Part shown: in pieces, positions 8,644 to 16,878 of the stretch
Numbering within the stretch: position 1 is the stretch's first letter
How the letters are laid out: every line of letters starts with the position of its first letter
Assembly (NCBI GenBank): GCA_025964775.1
Contig: JAOPYE010000003.1
Location: 62,001 to 126,000 of the forward strand
DNA: 64,000 nucleotides
Direction: 5' to 3'
From: Marmoricola sp.
Lineage (GTDB): Bacteria > Actinomycetota > Actinomycetes > Propionibacteriales > Nocardioidaceae
The notes under the pieces: model-generated
Told to the model about the DNA's origin: nothing
The model's database searches: none
Seen by the model: the letters and a program-made list of their open reading frames with translations, nothing else
Program-made: the position numbers and the translations under genes

Positions 8644-11352
8644 TCAGCCCACCTGGTTCGACGTGAGCTCGGAGTAGATGCCCTGGCGCGCAAGCAGGTC
8701 CTCGTGGGATCCGCGTTCGACGATCCTGCCTGCATCGAGGACGACGATCTGATCGGCGTCGCGCACCGTCGACAGGCGGTGGGCGACCACGAAGACCGTC
8801 CGGTCGGCCAGTGCTCCGCGCAGGCTGTCCTGGAGCGCCTGCTCCGACTCGGCGTCCAAGGCGCTGGTCGCCTCGTCCAGCAGCAGGACGGCCGGATCGC
8901 GGTACAGCGCCCGGGCAACGCAGATCCGCTGGCGTTCACCTCCCGAGAGCCGGGTTCCGCGTTCGCCGACGCGGGTCTGGTAACTCAGGGGCATCCGACG
9001 TACGAACTCGTCGGCGGTCGCAGCGCGCGCGGCCCTGACCACACGGTCCAGGTCCACCTCGTCCTCGCCGAAGGCGATGTTCTCCGCGATGGTGCCGTCG
9101 AAGAGGTGACTGTCCTGGAGTACGACGCCCAGCTGACGCCGGTAGGCGCGCAGCTCGAGGCTCGCGAGGTCCAGGCCGTCGCAGGTGATCGTCCCGGACT
9201 CGGGCTGGAGCAGGGCCGCGATGAGCATCAGGAGGGTGCTCTTGCCGGCGCCGGAGCGCCCCACGATCGCGACCGTCTCGCCCGGGCTCGCCTGGATCGA
9301 GATCTCCTCGAGGTCCAGGCGGTCGGCTGCCCCGGGATGCCGGAAGGACACCCGGTCGAGCCGGACCTCGCCCTCGAGCCTGCCGGGAACCCTCCGGTCG
9401 AGCTCGACCTGTTCGGGTTGCTGGTCGACGAACTCACCGAGCCGGTCGAGGAGCACGCGTCCCTGCTGGAAGACGTCCCACATCGACAGCAGCTGGGTCA
9501 GCGGCGAGCTGGTCACCATCACCAGCGACAGGAACGAGACGAACACGCTGATCGGGATCGACCCGTGGACGACCTCGTAGGCGCCGAACGAGATCGCCAG
9601 CGCGAGCGGCACGAGCGAGAGCACGGACAGCGCGCCCTCGTAGAGCATGATCGTGAAGTCGGCGCTGAACAGCCGGTCGGCGAGGTCGTCGAACTGGCCG
9701 GACAGCTTGCGCTGCAACTCGGCCTCGGCCCCGGCGGCCTTGACCGTGTCGACCCCACGGATCGCGTCGATCTGGCGTGACTTGTAGCGACCCCAGGACT
9801 CCTCGAGGCTCTGGAAGGCCGGACGAAGCCGGCGCCTCGAGGAGTACATCAGCACGAGGTAGAACGGGATGACCACGAGGTAGACCGCCGGCAGGCGAGC
9901 GTCCCAGTGGGTCATGATCACCCACGCGCCGATGACCTGGAACAGCGCCACGAACGCTCCGACGCCGCGCGTCAGGAAGAAGCTGCGTACCTCGCGGAGC
10001 CCGTTGAGCCGACGCTCGATGTCGCCGGTCCGCCGCGACGCGAAGAACGTCACCGGGAGCGCGAGGAGGGTCTCGGCGACGTGGTCGAGGCTGGCGCGGT
10101 CGATCCGGAGCGCGGCGCGCGTGATCACGTAGCGCTGGAGCACGGTGAGCAGGGTGGAGAGTCCGAGGACGCCGAGCACGACCAGCACCACCGGGATCAG
10201 GGAGGCTGTGTCCCTGGGCTGGATGACCTTCTCGATCACCCACTGGCTCGACAGCGGTACGGCGAGGGTCGCCGCTGCGATGCCGATCCCGCACACGGTG
10301 GCGATCGTGACGGCTGGCCACTCGGCTCGCAGGAACGGCCGGAAGAAGCGCGCTCCCGATGACGCGACCGGAGTCTCGAACAACGCGTCGGTCGGTGCCA
10401 CCAGCAGGGCGAAGCCGGTGAAGCGCTCCTCGAACGTCGCCCTGGCCATCGTCCCGGAGCTTCCCATCGGGTCCATCACCCGGACCTCGGACCGGCCGAC
10501 CTTGTCCAGCACCACCCAGTGGTTGCCGTCGACGTGGCACAGCGCGGGCAACGGCAGCTCGTCGAGGCGTGACGTCGACACGGTGGTCATCGCCGACTCG
10601 AGTCCGAGTGCCGCGGCGCCGCGGTGCAGGCCGAGCAGGCTGGTGCCGTCGGCAGCGGTCGACACCGCGTCCCGGACGGCGACCATGCTGATCGGGTGGC
10701 CGAACGCGCGGACGACAGCGGTCAGCGCTGCGGCGCCGCAGTCCATCTGGTCGAGGCCGAAGACCTGCGGGACCTTGTGCCGGTGCCGGGACCGGAAGGG
10801 TGACCAGTCGTCGGCGCCGGTGCTCCCGGGCAGGTTCGGCGGCTGCGTGCTCCCTGGATCGGCCGGCGCCGCAGCTTCCGGCTCGGGTGCCGGTGACCGG
10901 CGGGTCGCCTTGCGGTGCCGCGCCGGGGGGAGGGTGACCACGGAGTCGCGGAACACGTCGGCGCTGGGTGACCACAGCACGGCGAGTGCTCCCGCCACCG
11001 AGCCGTGCAGCGTCAGGGTCTGCAACGGACCGGAGGCCCGCACGCTGACCGGGGACCGTTGCCCGCTGGCGGCTTCCGGGGCGATCAGCGAACCCGGGCC
11101 GAGGACGCGGACCTGGCTCTCGGTTCCGTCAGGGCCGCGTGCGGTCGCGCGCGCCGAGCCGCTCACGACGACGTGCACGGTCTCGGGGACCTCACCTTCG
11201 CGGACGAGCTCCGTACCGAACTCGTGCAGTGCCGCCCTGAACGAGTGTTCAACCATCCTGCGCACCTCGATCGGGGCATCGTCGAGCGCGAGCAGGCCGA
11301 CCGGTAGCCGGCTGTCCGCGCTGGTGCCGGGCGAGCCTGATCGTGAGGCCAC
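8644..11352 (-). CDS. peptidase-containing peptide ABC exporter (C39/ABC, with cNMP-binding-like N-terminus)
   Basis: Predicted to cleave the leader from a small peptide and export the rest; 902 residues from GTG 11352. Domains in order: a cyclic-nucleotide-binding-like fold (about 10-140), a C39 peptidase with QMDCGAAAL (Cys 205), NHWVVL (His 278) and VMDPM (Asp), a membrane domain, and an ATPase with GRSGAGKST, LSGGERQR and VLLLDEATSALD. This layout is known from NHLM-type bacteriocin exporters. The start is chosen from TACGCT 6 bases upstream and from alignment with 52686; ATG 11430 would add 26 repeat-encoded residues. Downstream of the maturation gene and the precursor at 12323. Confidence 0.88.
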   Translation of the reverse strand: MASRSGSPGTSADSRLPVGLLALDDAPIEVRRMVEHSFRAALHEFGTELVREGEVPETVHVVVSGSARATARGPDGTESQVRVLGPGSLIAPEAASGQRSPVSVRASGPLQTLTLHGSVAGALAVLWSPSADVFRDSVVTLPPARHRKATRRSPAPEPEAAAPADPGSTQPPNLPGSTGADDWSPFRSRHRHKVPQVFGLDQMDCGAAALTAVVRAFGHPISMVAVRDAVSTAADGTSLLGLHRGAAALGLESAMTTVSTSRLDELPLPALCHVDGNHWVVLDKVGRSEVRVMDPMGSSGTMARATFEERFTGFALLVAPTDALFETPVASSGARFFRPFLRAEWPAVTIATVCGIGIAAATLAVPLSSQWVIEKVIQPRDTASLIPVVLVVLGVLGLSTLLTVLQRYVITRAALRIDRASLDHVAETLLALPVTFFASRRTGDIERRLNGLREVRSFFLTRGVGAFVALFQVIGAWVIMTHWDARLPAVYLVVIPFYLVLMYSSRRRLRPAFQSLEESWGRYKSRQIDAIRGVDTVKAAGAEAELQRKLSGQFDDLADRLFSADFTIMLYEGALSVLSLVPLALAISFGAYEVVHGSIPISVFVSFLSLVMVTSSPLTQLLSMWDVFQQGRVLLDRLGEFVDQQPEQVELDRRVPGRLEGEVRLDRVSFRHPGAADRLDLEEISIQASPGETVAIVGRSGAGKSTLLMLIAALLQPESGTITCDGLDLASLELRAYRRQLGVVLQDSHLFDGTIAENIAFGEDEVDLDRVVRAARAATADEFVRRMPLSYQTRVGERGTRLSGGERQRICVARALYRDPAVLLLDEATSALDAESEQALQDSLRGALADRTVFVVAHRLSTVRDADQIVVLDAGRIVERGSHEDLLARQGIYSELTSNQVG

Positions 11353-11430
11353 GCGCGGAGCGTATCGAGCGCCCGAGCTTGCTCGAGGTCGAGTGCGCGA
11401 CAGCGCGTTGACGAGCGAAGCGAGGATCAT
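11353..11430 (-). repeat. 78-bp start-proximal repeat upstream of the exporter gene
   Basis: Read on the minus strand it begins ATGATCCTCGCTTCGCTC and ends with TACGCT plus 6 bases before the exporter GTG at 11352. It aligns without gaps to 52608-52685, including the shared CGAGCAAGCTCGGGC. In this copy the internal frame has no stop codon and runs into the exporter frame. Confidence 0.85.
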
Positions 11431-11437
11431 GGCGGGC

Positions 11438-12295
11438 TCAGGCTACGACGTGCCGCGCGACGGCGTCGGCGATCACCTCGGCCCGAACGGTCGCCGCCGC
11501 ACGAGCCCGGGTCTCGGGATCGGCCAGCGTCGCAGCGGTGCGCGAGAGCACGCTGATGACGATCCAGCAGCCGGGGACCGGGAGCGGTCCGACGAGCTCG
11601 CCCGTCTGTGCCCCGGCCAGGGCGGCCCGCAGCGCCGGCGGGCTGACGTCTGCGAGGACCTGGGTGACGTCGTGAACGGCGATGCCCGCGAGCCCGGCGG
11701 CAGAGCGGAGGTCGACCCCGTCGCTGAGAACCCGGTGGCGCAGTTCCTCAGCGACCCCGCGCGCGCTGGTCACTACCTGGGTCACCGTCAGCCGGGTCCA
11801 GCTGAGCCGGTGGGTCTCGATCGCAGCGGTCAGACGCGCGGTCGTCGCGCCCGCAGCGATCAGTCGCTCGGTCCAGTCGGCCTCGTCGAAGCCAGCAGCA
11901 TCGACGGGGCTCGAGCCGAGCTCGCACGCGGCCGCAGCCGCGCTGGCCAGCTCCGAGGTGATGACATCGAACGAACCGGAGCAGAGCAAGGCACACCAGC
12001 CGCTGGCGGTCGACGTGCCCCCGACGACGTCCTCGGTCCAGCGGCGGAAGTCGTCGGCGGCGATCTCCCACCCGGCAAGCCAGGCCTCGAGCTGGTCGGC
12101 CCTCAGCAGGCCTCGTGAGCGCCGGAAGCCCTCCTCGACCTGGGCGGCGCTCGATGCAGTGACGGGTGCATCACGGCTGCCGACCCGCGTACGTCGTACG
12201 AGGTCGGCAACCGTGAAAGCGACGCCGTCTGCCGTGAAGACCGGGCGATCGGCGAGGTTCGGGGGAGCGTCAGGGAGGGGGACGCCCACCGTCAT
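11438..12295 (-). CDS. parvulin-like putative peptide maturation protein
   Basis: The protein has 285 residues and no signal peptide. The N-terminus (VFTADGVAFTVADLVRRTRV) and the C-terminal ELVGPLPVPGCWIVISVLSR stretch resemble the flanks of a PpiC/parvulin prolyl isomerase, but the core between them is mostly helical. This matches the PpiC-related peptide maturation group (TIGR04500-like) found beside peptide exporters; the family assignment is by resemblance only. It lies 27 bases after the precursor gene and 8 bases before the repeat that leads into the exporter gene, so the three are probably one operon. The chemistry it performs is unknown. Confidence 0.65.
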   Translation of the reverse strand: MTVGVPLPDAPPNLADRPVFTADGVAFTVADLVRRTRVGSRDAPVTASSAAQVEEGFRRSRGLLRADQLEAWLAGWEIAADDFRRWTEDVVGGTSTASGWCALLCSGSFDVITSELASAAAAACELGSSPVDAAGFDEADWTERLIAAGATTARLTAAIETHRLSWTRLTVTQVVTSARGVAEELRHRVLSDGVDLRSAAGLAGIAVHDVTQVLADVSPPALRAALAGAQTGELVGPLPVPGCWIVISVLSRTAATLADPETRARAAATVRAEVIADAVARHVVA

Positions 12296-12322
12296 CGAGA
12301 GTGGTGCTGTCGTGTGTGCAGG

Positions 12323-12460
12323 TCAGTCGATGTGAATGACCGCGGCGACGACGGCGCCGAGGATCGTGATCACGGGAGTGAGGTCCAGGAAAGCTGCTCC
12401 GCCGACAATGGCAGCGGCGTCGCTCTCGGTGGGTGCAAGATCCGTGAAGATGGTGTTCAT
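12323..12460 (-). CDS. putative bacteriocin-like precursor peptide with double-glycine leader
   Basis: The 45-residue product is read on the minus strand from ATG 12460, with GGGG about 10 bases upstream as a ribosome-binding site. Residues 1-21 form a leader of the double-glycine type (DLAPTESDAAAIVGG) with the cleavage site after Gly 20-Gly 21. The remaining 24 residues are strongly hydrophobic, begin AAFLDLTPV and end with His and Asp; they contain no Cys. It precedes the maturation gene by 27 bases and the C39-peptidase exporter in the same direction, which is the standard context for such precursors. I do not recognise the core peptide as a known family. Confidence 0.7.
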   Translation of the reverse strand: MNTIFTDLAPTESDAAAIVGGAAFLDLTPVITILGAVVAAVIHID

Positions 12461-12475
12461 TTCCGTACCCCGATT

Positions 12476-12583
12476 TCATAGCGCTCCGGCGGAAACCCGA
12501 AGCTGGTGCTCTCTTTGTAGGCCCAGGATGCCGCCTATTTCAATCAATCCACGTGCAATTGGCATTACGTTCTTGTTTCTCAT
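12476..12583 (-). CDS. possible second small peptide ORF with Gly-Gly motif
   Basis: The 35-codon frame runs from ATG 12583 to TGA 12476 and ends 15 bases before the precursor start at 12460. The product begins MRNKNVMPIARGLIEIGG, so it too has a Gly-Gly at residues 17-18, followed by 17 residues (ILGLQREHQ...). Base composition here is clearly lower in G+C than the surroundings. The ribosome-binding site is weak. It may instead be untranslated leader of the cassette. Confidence 0.3.
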   Translation of the reverse strand: MRNKNVMPIARGLIEIGGILGLQREHQLRVSAGAL

Positions 12584-12673
12584 TCCGATCTGTCAATGAA
12601 CGTCCGGATTTGTCGCCGCTGATTTCGGACACGGAGGGGGAATACGCCCCACGTCGTCGCGGTTCTCCTCAGC

Positions 12674-13282
12674 GTGAGTACTTCCGAGACTGCCGATTTC
12701 TGGTTCGATCCGCTCTGCCCGTTCGCGTGGATCACCTCGCGCTGGATCCTCGAGGTGGAGCAGGTACGCGACATCGAGGTGAGATGGCACGTGATGAGCC
12801 TGGCCTACCTCAACAAGGACAAGGACATCTCCGCGGAGTATCGCGAGCTGCTGGCACCCGCGTGGGGGCCTGTCCGGGTCCTGATCGCAGCGGCGCAGAA
12901 GCACGGCGACGAGGTGCTGTTGCCGCTCTACAACGCCTTCGGCACCCGGATCCACCTCGGCAAGGAGCCGATCAGCCGCGCTCTGGTCGAGAAGGTGCTG
13001 GCCGACGTCGGACTCGAGCCCGACCTGGTCGATGCGATGGATGACAGCTCGCTCGACGACGCCGTCGCGGCATCCCACCACGAGGGCATGGACCAGGTCG
13101 GCGACCAGGTCGGTACCCCGACCATCTCGATCAACGGGGTGGCCTTCTTCGGCCCGGTGCTGAGCAAGATCCCGCGCGGAGAAGAAGCCGGCACGCTGTG
13201 GGACGCGGCCGTTTCGCTGGCGGCGTACCCGCATTTCTTCGAGCTCAAGCGGACCCGCACCGGCGGCCTGGACTTCAGCTGA
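12674..13282 (+). CDS. DsbA-family thioredoxin-fold oxidoreductase (Rv2466c-like)
   Basis: The protein has 202 residues and starts at GTG 12674. It has a thioredoxin fold with helical insert: FWFDPLCPFAWITSRW at the N-terminus, GTPTISING with the cis-proline near residue 160, and the conserved end PHFFELKRTRTGG. The family includes the mycothiol-linked reductase Rv2466c, which has a CPWC active site. Here the motif is CPFA, so only Cys 15 remains and the resolving Cys is absent. Its position near pepN and rpiB matches M. tuberculosis. No signal peptide, so cytosolic. Confidence 0.88.
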   Translation: MSTSETADFWFDPLCPFAWITSRWILEVEQVRDIEVRWHVMSLAYLNKDKDISAEYRELLAPAWGPVRVLIAAAQKHGDEVLLPLYNAFGTRIHLGKEPISRALVEKVLADVGLEPDLVDAMDDSSLDDAVAASHHEGMDQVGDQVGTPTISINGVAFFGPVLSKIPRGEEAGTLWDAAVSLAAYPHFFELKRTRTGGLDFS

Positions 13283-13328
13283 GCCGCACCGGAAATATCG
13301 GGCGGCCCGGGCTCACTAGGATTCGGGC

Positions 13329-15122
13329 ATGACCCGAGTCCTCTCCGCCGTCGCCTGGCCGTATGCCAACGGCCCGCGCCACATCGGCCACGTCGCCGGT
13401 TTCGGCGTGCCCTCCGACGTCTTCAGCCGTTACATGCGGATGGCTGGTCACCAGGTCCTGATGGTCTCGGGAACCGACGAGCACGGTACGCCGATCCTGA
13501 TCGCGGCCGACGAGGCCGGCATCACGCCCCAGGAGCTGGCTGACCAGAACCACCGCGTGATCGCGGAGGACCTGGCGAACCTCGGGATCTCCTACGACCT
13601 CTACACCCGGACGACGACCCGGAACCACACCGCGGTCGTCCAGGAGCTCTTCACCGGCGTCTTCAACAACGGCTACTTCCTCGAACAGACGACCAAGGGC
13701 GCGATCTCGCCCTCGACCGGCCGCACGTTGCCGGATCGCTACATCGAGGGCATCTGCCCGATCTGCGGGTACGACGGCGCCCGCGGCGACCAGTGCGACA
13801 ACTGCGGCAACCAGCTCGACCCCGCGGACCTGTTCAACCCGCGCTCGAAGATCAACGGCGAGACCCGGGAGTTCATCGAGACCCAGCACTTCTTCCTCGA
13901 CCTGCCGGCCCTGGCCGAGGCGCTGAAGCTCTGGCTCGACGAGCGTGAGGCCAGCGGCACCTGGCGGCCCAACGTGATCAAGTTCAGCCAGAACATCCTC
14001 GAGGACATCCGACCCCGGGCGATGACCCGCGACATCGACTGGGGCATCCCGATCCCGCTCGTCGGCTGGCGGGAGAACCCGACCAAGCGGCTCTACGTCT
14101 GGTTCGACGCGGTGATCGGCTACCTCTCCGCGAGCATCGAGTGGGCTCGCAGGACCGAGGACCCCGAAGCCTGGCGGCAGTGGTGGAACGATCCTGCCGC
14201 GCTGTCGTACTACTTCATGGGCAAGGACAACATCACCTTCCACAGCCAGATCTGGCCGGCCGAGCTGCTGGCCTACGCAGGCAAGGGGGACAAGGGCGGC
14301 GCGCCCGGCCCGTACGGCGTCCTGAACCTGCCGACCGAGGTCGTCTCCAGCGAGTTCCTCACCATGGAGGGCAAGAAGTTCTCCTCCTCCAAGCGCGTCG
14401 TCATCTACGTCCGCGACCTGCTCAGCCGCTACCAGCCCGACGCGTTCCGCTACTTCGTTGCAGCGGCCGGCCCGGAGAACCAGGACTCGGACTTCACCTG
14501 GGCCGAGTTCGTACGCCGGACCAACGACGAGCTGGTCGCCGGCTGGGGCAACCTGGTCAACCGGACCGCGACGCTGATCAACAAGAACTTCGAGGCGATC
14601 CCGCAGGCGGGCGAGCTCACCGCCGAGGACGCAGCGCTCCTGGTGTCCGTCGAGCAGGGCTTCGCGGGCGTCGGTGACCTGATCGCGCGGCACCGGCAGA
14701 AGGCCGCGATCGGCGAGGCGATGCGACTCGTCGGTGAGGTCAACAAGTACGTGACCGACACCGAGCCGTGGAAGCTGAAGGGCGAGGACCAGCGCGAGCG
14801 GCTGGGCACGGTGCTGCACGTGCTCGCGCAGTGCGTCGCCGACCTGAACCTGATGCTGTCCCCGTTCCTGCCGTTCTCGGCCAACGTCGTCGACGCCGTC
14901 TTCGGAGGTGCTGGCGCGGTCCAGCCGATGCCGCAGCTCGTCGAGGTCGACGACCTGGACGGGGGAGCCGGCTACCCGATCCTGACCGGCGACTACGCCG
15001 GCGTTCCACGCTGGCAGCGTCACCCGATCGTCGCCGGTACGCCCGTCGCCAAGCCGACGCCTGTCTTCACCAAGCTGGACCCGTCGGTGGTCGACGAGGA
15101 GCTCGCGCGGCTCAGCCAGTAG
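13329..15122 (+). CDS. metG: methionyl-tRNA synthetase
   Basis: Class I synthetase that charges initiator and elongator tRNA-Met; 597 residues. The HIGH motif is intact at residues 18-21 and the KMSKS equivalent is KFSSSK at 350-355. The connective domain carries a zinc knuckle [17 protein letters not shown]. The anticodon-binding helical domain follows, and there is no C-terminal tRNA-binding (beta) extension. TAGGAT lies exactly 6 bases before the ATG, which suggests a leaderless mRNA. Confidence 0.96.
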   Translation: MTRVLSAVAWPYANGPRHIGHVAGFGVPSDVFSRYMRMAGHQVLMVSGTDEHGTPILIAADEAGITPQELADQNHRVIAEDLANLGISYDLYTRTTTRNHTAVVQELFTGVFNNGYFLEQTTKGAISPSTGRTLPDRYIEGICPICGYDGARGDQCDNCGNQLDPADLFNPRSKINGETREFIETQHFFLDLPALAEALKLWLDEREASGTWRPNVIKFSQNILEDIRPRAMTRDIDWGIPIPLVGWRENPTKRLYVWFDAVIGYLSASIEWARRTEDPEAWRQWWNDPAALSYYFMGKDNITFHSQIWPAELLAYAGKGDKGGAPGPYGVLNLPTEVVSSEFLTMEGKKFSSSKRVVIYVRDLLSRYQPDAFRYFVAAAGPENQDSDFTWAEFVRRTNDELVAGWGNLVNRTATLINKNFEAIPQAGELTAEDAALLVSVEQGFAGVGDLIARHRQKAAIGEAMRLVGEVNKYVTDTEPWKLKGEDQRERLGTVLHVLAQCVADLNLMLSPFLPFSANVVDAVFGGAGAVQPMPQLVEVDDLDGGAGYPILTGDYAGVPRWQRHPIVAGTPVAKPTPVFTKLDPSVVDEELARLSQ

Positions 15123-15146
15123 GTCACGCCGAGACGCGGTGAGACC

Positions 15147-15488
15147 TCAGTAGTCGCTGACCAGCACCTTGATCGACGACAGCTGGGCAAGCGCGTTGAT
15201 CGCGACCGAGAACGTGAAGTAGGCAACCGCCAGGTGGTGGTGGCCGCTCGCCCACAGGCCGGCCGAGGCGAGCGTGAAGACCAGCACCTTCACCACCGGG
15301 CGCACCATCCGGCCGCCGTACCGCGCCTTCGGCGACGCGAAGAGGAACCAGACCACCACCGTCACGATGCCCATGACCGTCGCCAGCACCGGACCTGAGT
15401 GGTACTCGCCCCAGGTGGCCGCGGCGGAGATCGCCAGCAGCTCGTCGACGAAGACGAGGAACAGCACGGACCAACCGAAGATCGCCAT
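15147..15488 (-). CDS. YrdB-like (DUF2568) small membrane protein
   Basis: The protein has 113 residues with four predicted membrane segments: VLFLVFVDELLAISAAATWG, VMGIVTVVVWFLFASPKA, VVKVLVFTLASAGLWASG and LAVAYFTFSVAINALAQL. The segment order and the KARYGG loop resemble the YrdB/DUF2568 family, whose function is unknown. ATG 15488 is chosen over an upstream frame because TAGGCT lies 7 bases before it, inside a palindrome shared with the divergent gene at 15512. Confidence 0.75.
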   Translation of the reverse strand: MAIFGWSVLFLVFVDELLAISAAATWGEYHSGPVLATVMGIVTVVVWFLFASPKARYGGRMVRPVVKVLVFTLASAGLWASGHHHLAVAYFTFSVAINALAQLSSIKVLVSDY

Positions 15489-15492
15489 GCGG

Positions 15493-15508
15493 TTCAGCCT
15501 AGGCTGAA
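15493..15508. promoter_or_regulatory. palindromic bidirectional leaderless promoter
   Basis: TTCAGCCTAGGCTGAA is a perfect 16-bp palindrome containing TAGGCT on each strand; the two hexamers overlap by two bases. The plus-strand hexamer ends 6 bases before the GTG at 15512 and the minus-strand hexamer ends 7 bases before the ATG at 15488. One symmetric element may therefore start leaderless transcripts in both directions. Confidence 0.6.
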
Positions 15509-15511
15509 GCG

Positions 15512-15985
15512 GTGAGCGCTCCCCGGTACCTACCCGCGTTCTTCGTCTCCGAAATCGCAGCCGACGAGCTCGCCCGGATCGAGCTGCGCGAGGCGGGTCC
15601 GGCCGGCGGTCCGGGCCAGGTGATCGCACAGGCCGAGCACGAGGTCGGCACGGCGGTGACCGCGCTGACCTTCTTCGAGGAGGTCGACCCCGGGCTCCCG
15701 GTGTTCTCGTGGCGGATGCGCGAGCCGGGCGCTTTCGACGTCTTCGACGAACGCGACGAGGCGATCGGCTACTTCCGGGCGGACCACCTCAGCGCGCCGT
15801 ACCTGGATGCGGTCGGCACGACCGGTCCCGACGGCCGCGTCGAGTACCACGACGAGCGATACCCGGTGATGACGGTGGAGCAACGGTCCTCCGCCGGCGT
15901 GCGCGAGGTGAGGGTCACCGACCGACGACTCGCTCTGCGGCTGGCTGCCGCGGTCGCCACCGAACTCGCCACGAGGAGTCACTGA
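15512..15985 (+). CDS. conserved hypothetical protein
   Basis: A soluble, acidic protein of 157 residues with no signal peptide or membrane segment. The middle reads like a mixed alpha/beta domain (FSWRMREPGAFDVFDERDEAIGYFRADHL). I do not recognise the family. The GTG at 15512 is set by TAGGCT 6 bases upstream. Its TGA overlaps the ATG of the esterase at 15985, so the two are translationally coupled. Confidence 0.7.
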   Translation: MSAPRYLPAFFVSEIAADELARIELREAGPAGGPGQVIAQAEHEVGTAVTALTFFEEVDPGLPVFSWRMREPGAFDVFDERDEAIGYFRADHLSAPYLDAVGTTGPDGRVEYHDERYPVMTVEQRSSAGVREVRVTDRRLALRLAAAVATELATRSH

Positions 15986-16878
15986 TGGCGCTGTATCCCC
16001 AGTCCCGAGCTGCGATCGAGGGCTACTACGACGCGCCGCCGGCCGATCTCGCCGAGATCGAACAGGCGCGCTCGCAAGCGCGGGCAGAAGCAGCCGCCGG
16101 TCCGCGCGAGGACGTCGACAGCGTGCTCGACCTCGACGCCGGTGGGGTGCCCTGCCGTCTCTACCGTCCCGAAGGTGCAGACGGCGTGATCGTCCACCTC
16201 CACGGGGGCGGGTTCGTCTTCCACGACATCGACGTCCACGACGCGGCAGCGCGGCGACTGGCCAACAGGTCCGGGATGGCGGTGGTGAGCGTGGACTACC
16301 GGCGACCACCCGAGCACAGGTTCCCGGCGGCGCCTGACGACGTCGACGTAGCACTGGCGTGGCTCGCCCGGGAGGCTCCCCGACTGGGCCTCGAGGGCCC
16401 GTGGTTCGCTCACGGCGACAGTGCCGGCGGGAACCTGGCGCTGGTAGCCGCGCTGCGCAACCCGGGACGCTTCGCTGGCCTGGTGCTCATCTACCCGTTC
16501 CTGGACCCGCAGGCCGGGTTCGCGTCGTACGAGGAGGCAGCGGACGGCTTCAGTCCGGCCGAAGCCGGTTGGTACTGGCAGCAGTACGCCCGGACACCCG
16601 AAGACCTGGTGGACCCGGACCTGGCCCCGCTGCTCAGCGACCGCCTGGGGGCGCTGCCTCCGACCTTGCTCGTCACCTCGGAGCACGACCCCCTGCGTGA
16701 CGAGGGCGAGGAACTCGCGCGTCGGCTGGCCGAGCTCGGGGTCACCGTGGTCGCGACGCGCTACCTCGGCCAGATCCACGGGTTCTGGCGCCACGGCGAC
16801 GACTTCGACGCCGCCGAACCGCTGACCCGTCAGGTTGCGGGATTCGTCAGGCAGTACGTCGGAGCGCCGGGTTCCTGA
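15985..16878 (+). CDS. alpha/beta-hydrolase, hormone-sensitive-lipase type esterase
   Basis: The protein has 297 residues. The oxyanion motif HGGGF is at 73-77, the nucleophile is Ser 146 in GDSAGGN, and the acid and base are probably Asp 235 in EHDPLRDEG and His 265 in QIHGF: a complete HSL (family IV) triad. These enzymes hydrolyse short- to medium-chain esters. There is no signal peptide. The ATG overlaps the upstream TGA (TGATG) with a GAGGAG ribosome-binding site, and the 3' end overlaps the convergent membrane-protein gene by 32 bases. Confidence 0.9.
   Translation: MALYPQSRAAIEGYYDAPPADLAEIEQARSQARAEAAAGPREDVDSVLDLDAGGVPCRLYRPEGADGVIVHLHGGGFVFHDIDVHDAAARRLANRSGMAVVSVDYRRPPEHRFPAAPDDVDVALAWLAREAPRLGLEGPWFAHGDSAGGNLALVAALRNPGRFAGLVLIYPFLDPQAGFASYEEAADGFSPAEAGWYWQQYARTPEDLVDPDLAPLLSDRLGALPPTLLVTSEHDPLRDEGEELARRLAELGVTVVATRYLGQIHGFWRHGDDFDAAEPLTRQVAGFVRQYVGAPGS

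Noticed and set aside
12270-12479. 69-codon minus-strand frame overlapping the peptide precursor
   Set aside because: It is out of frame with the precursor, Arg/His-rich like other shadow frames of this G+C content, and explained by the 45-codon ORF with leader motif.
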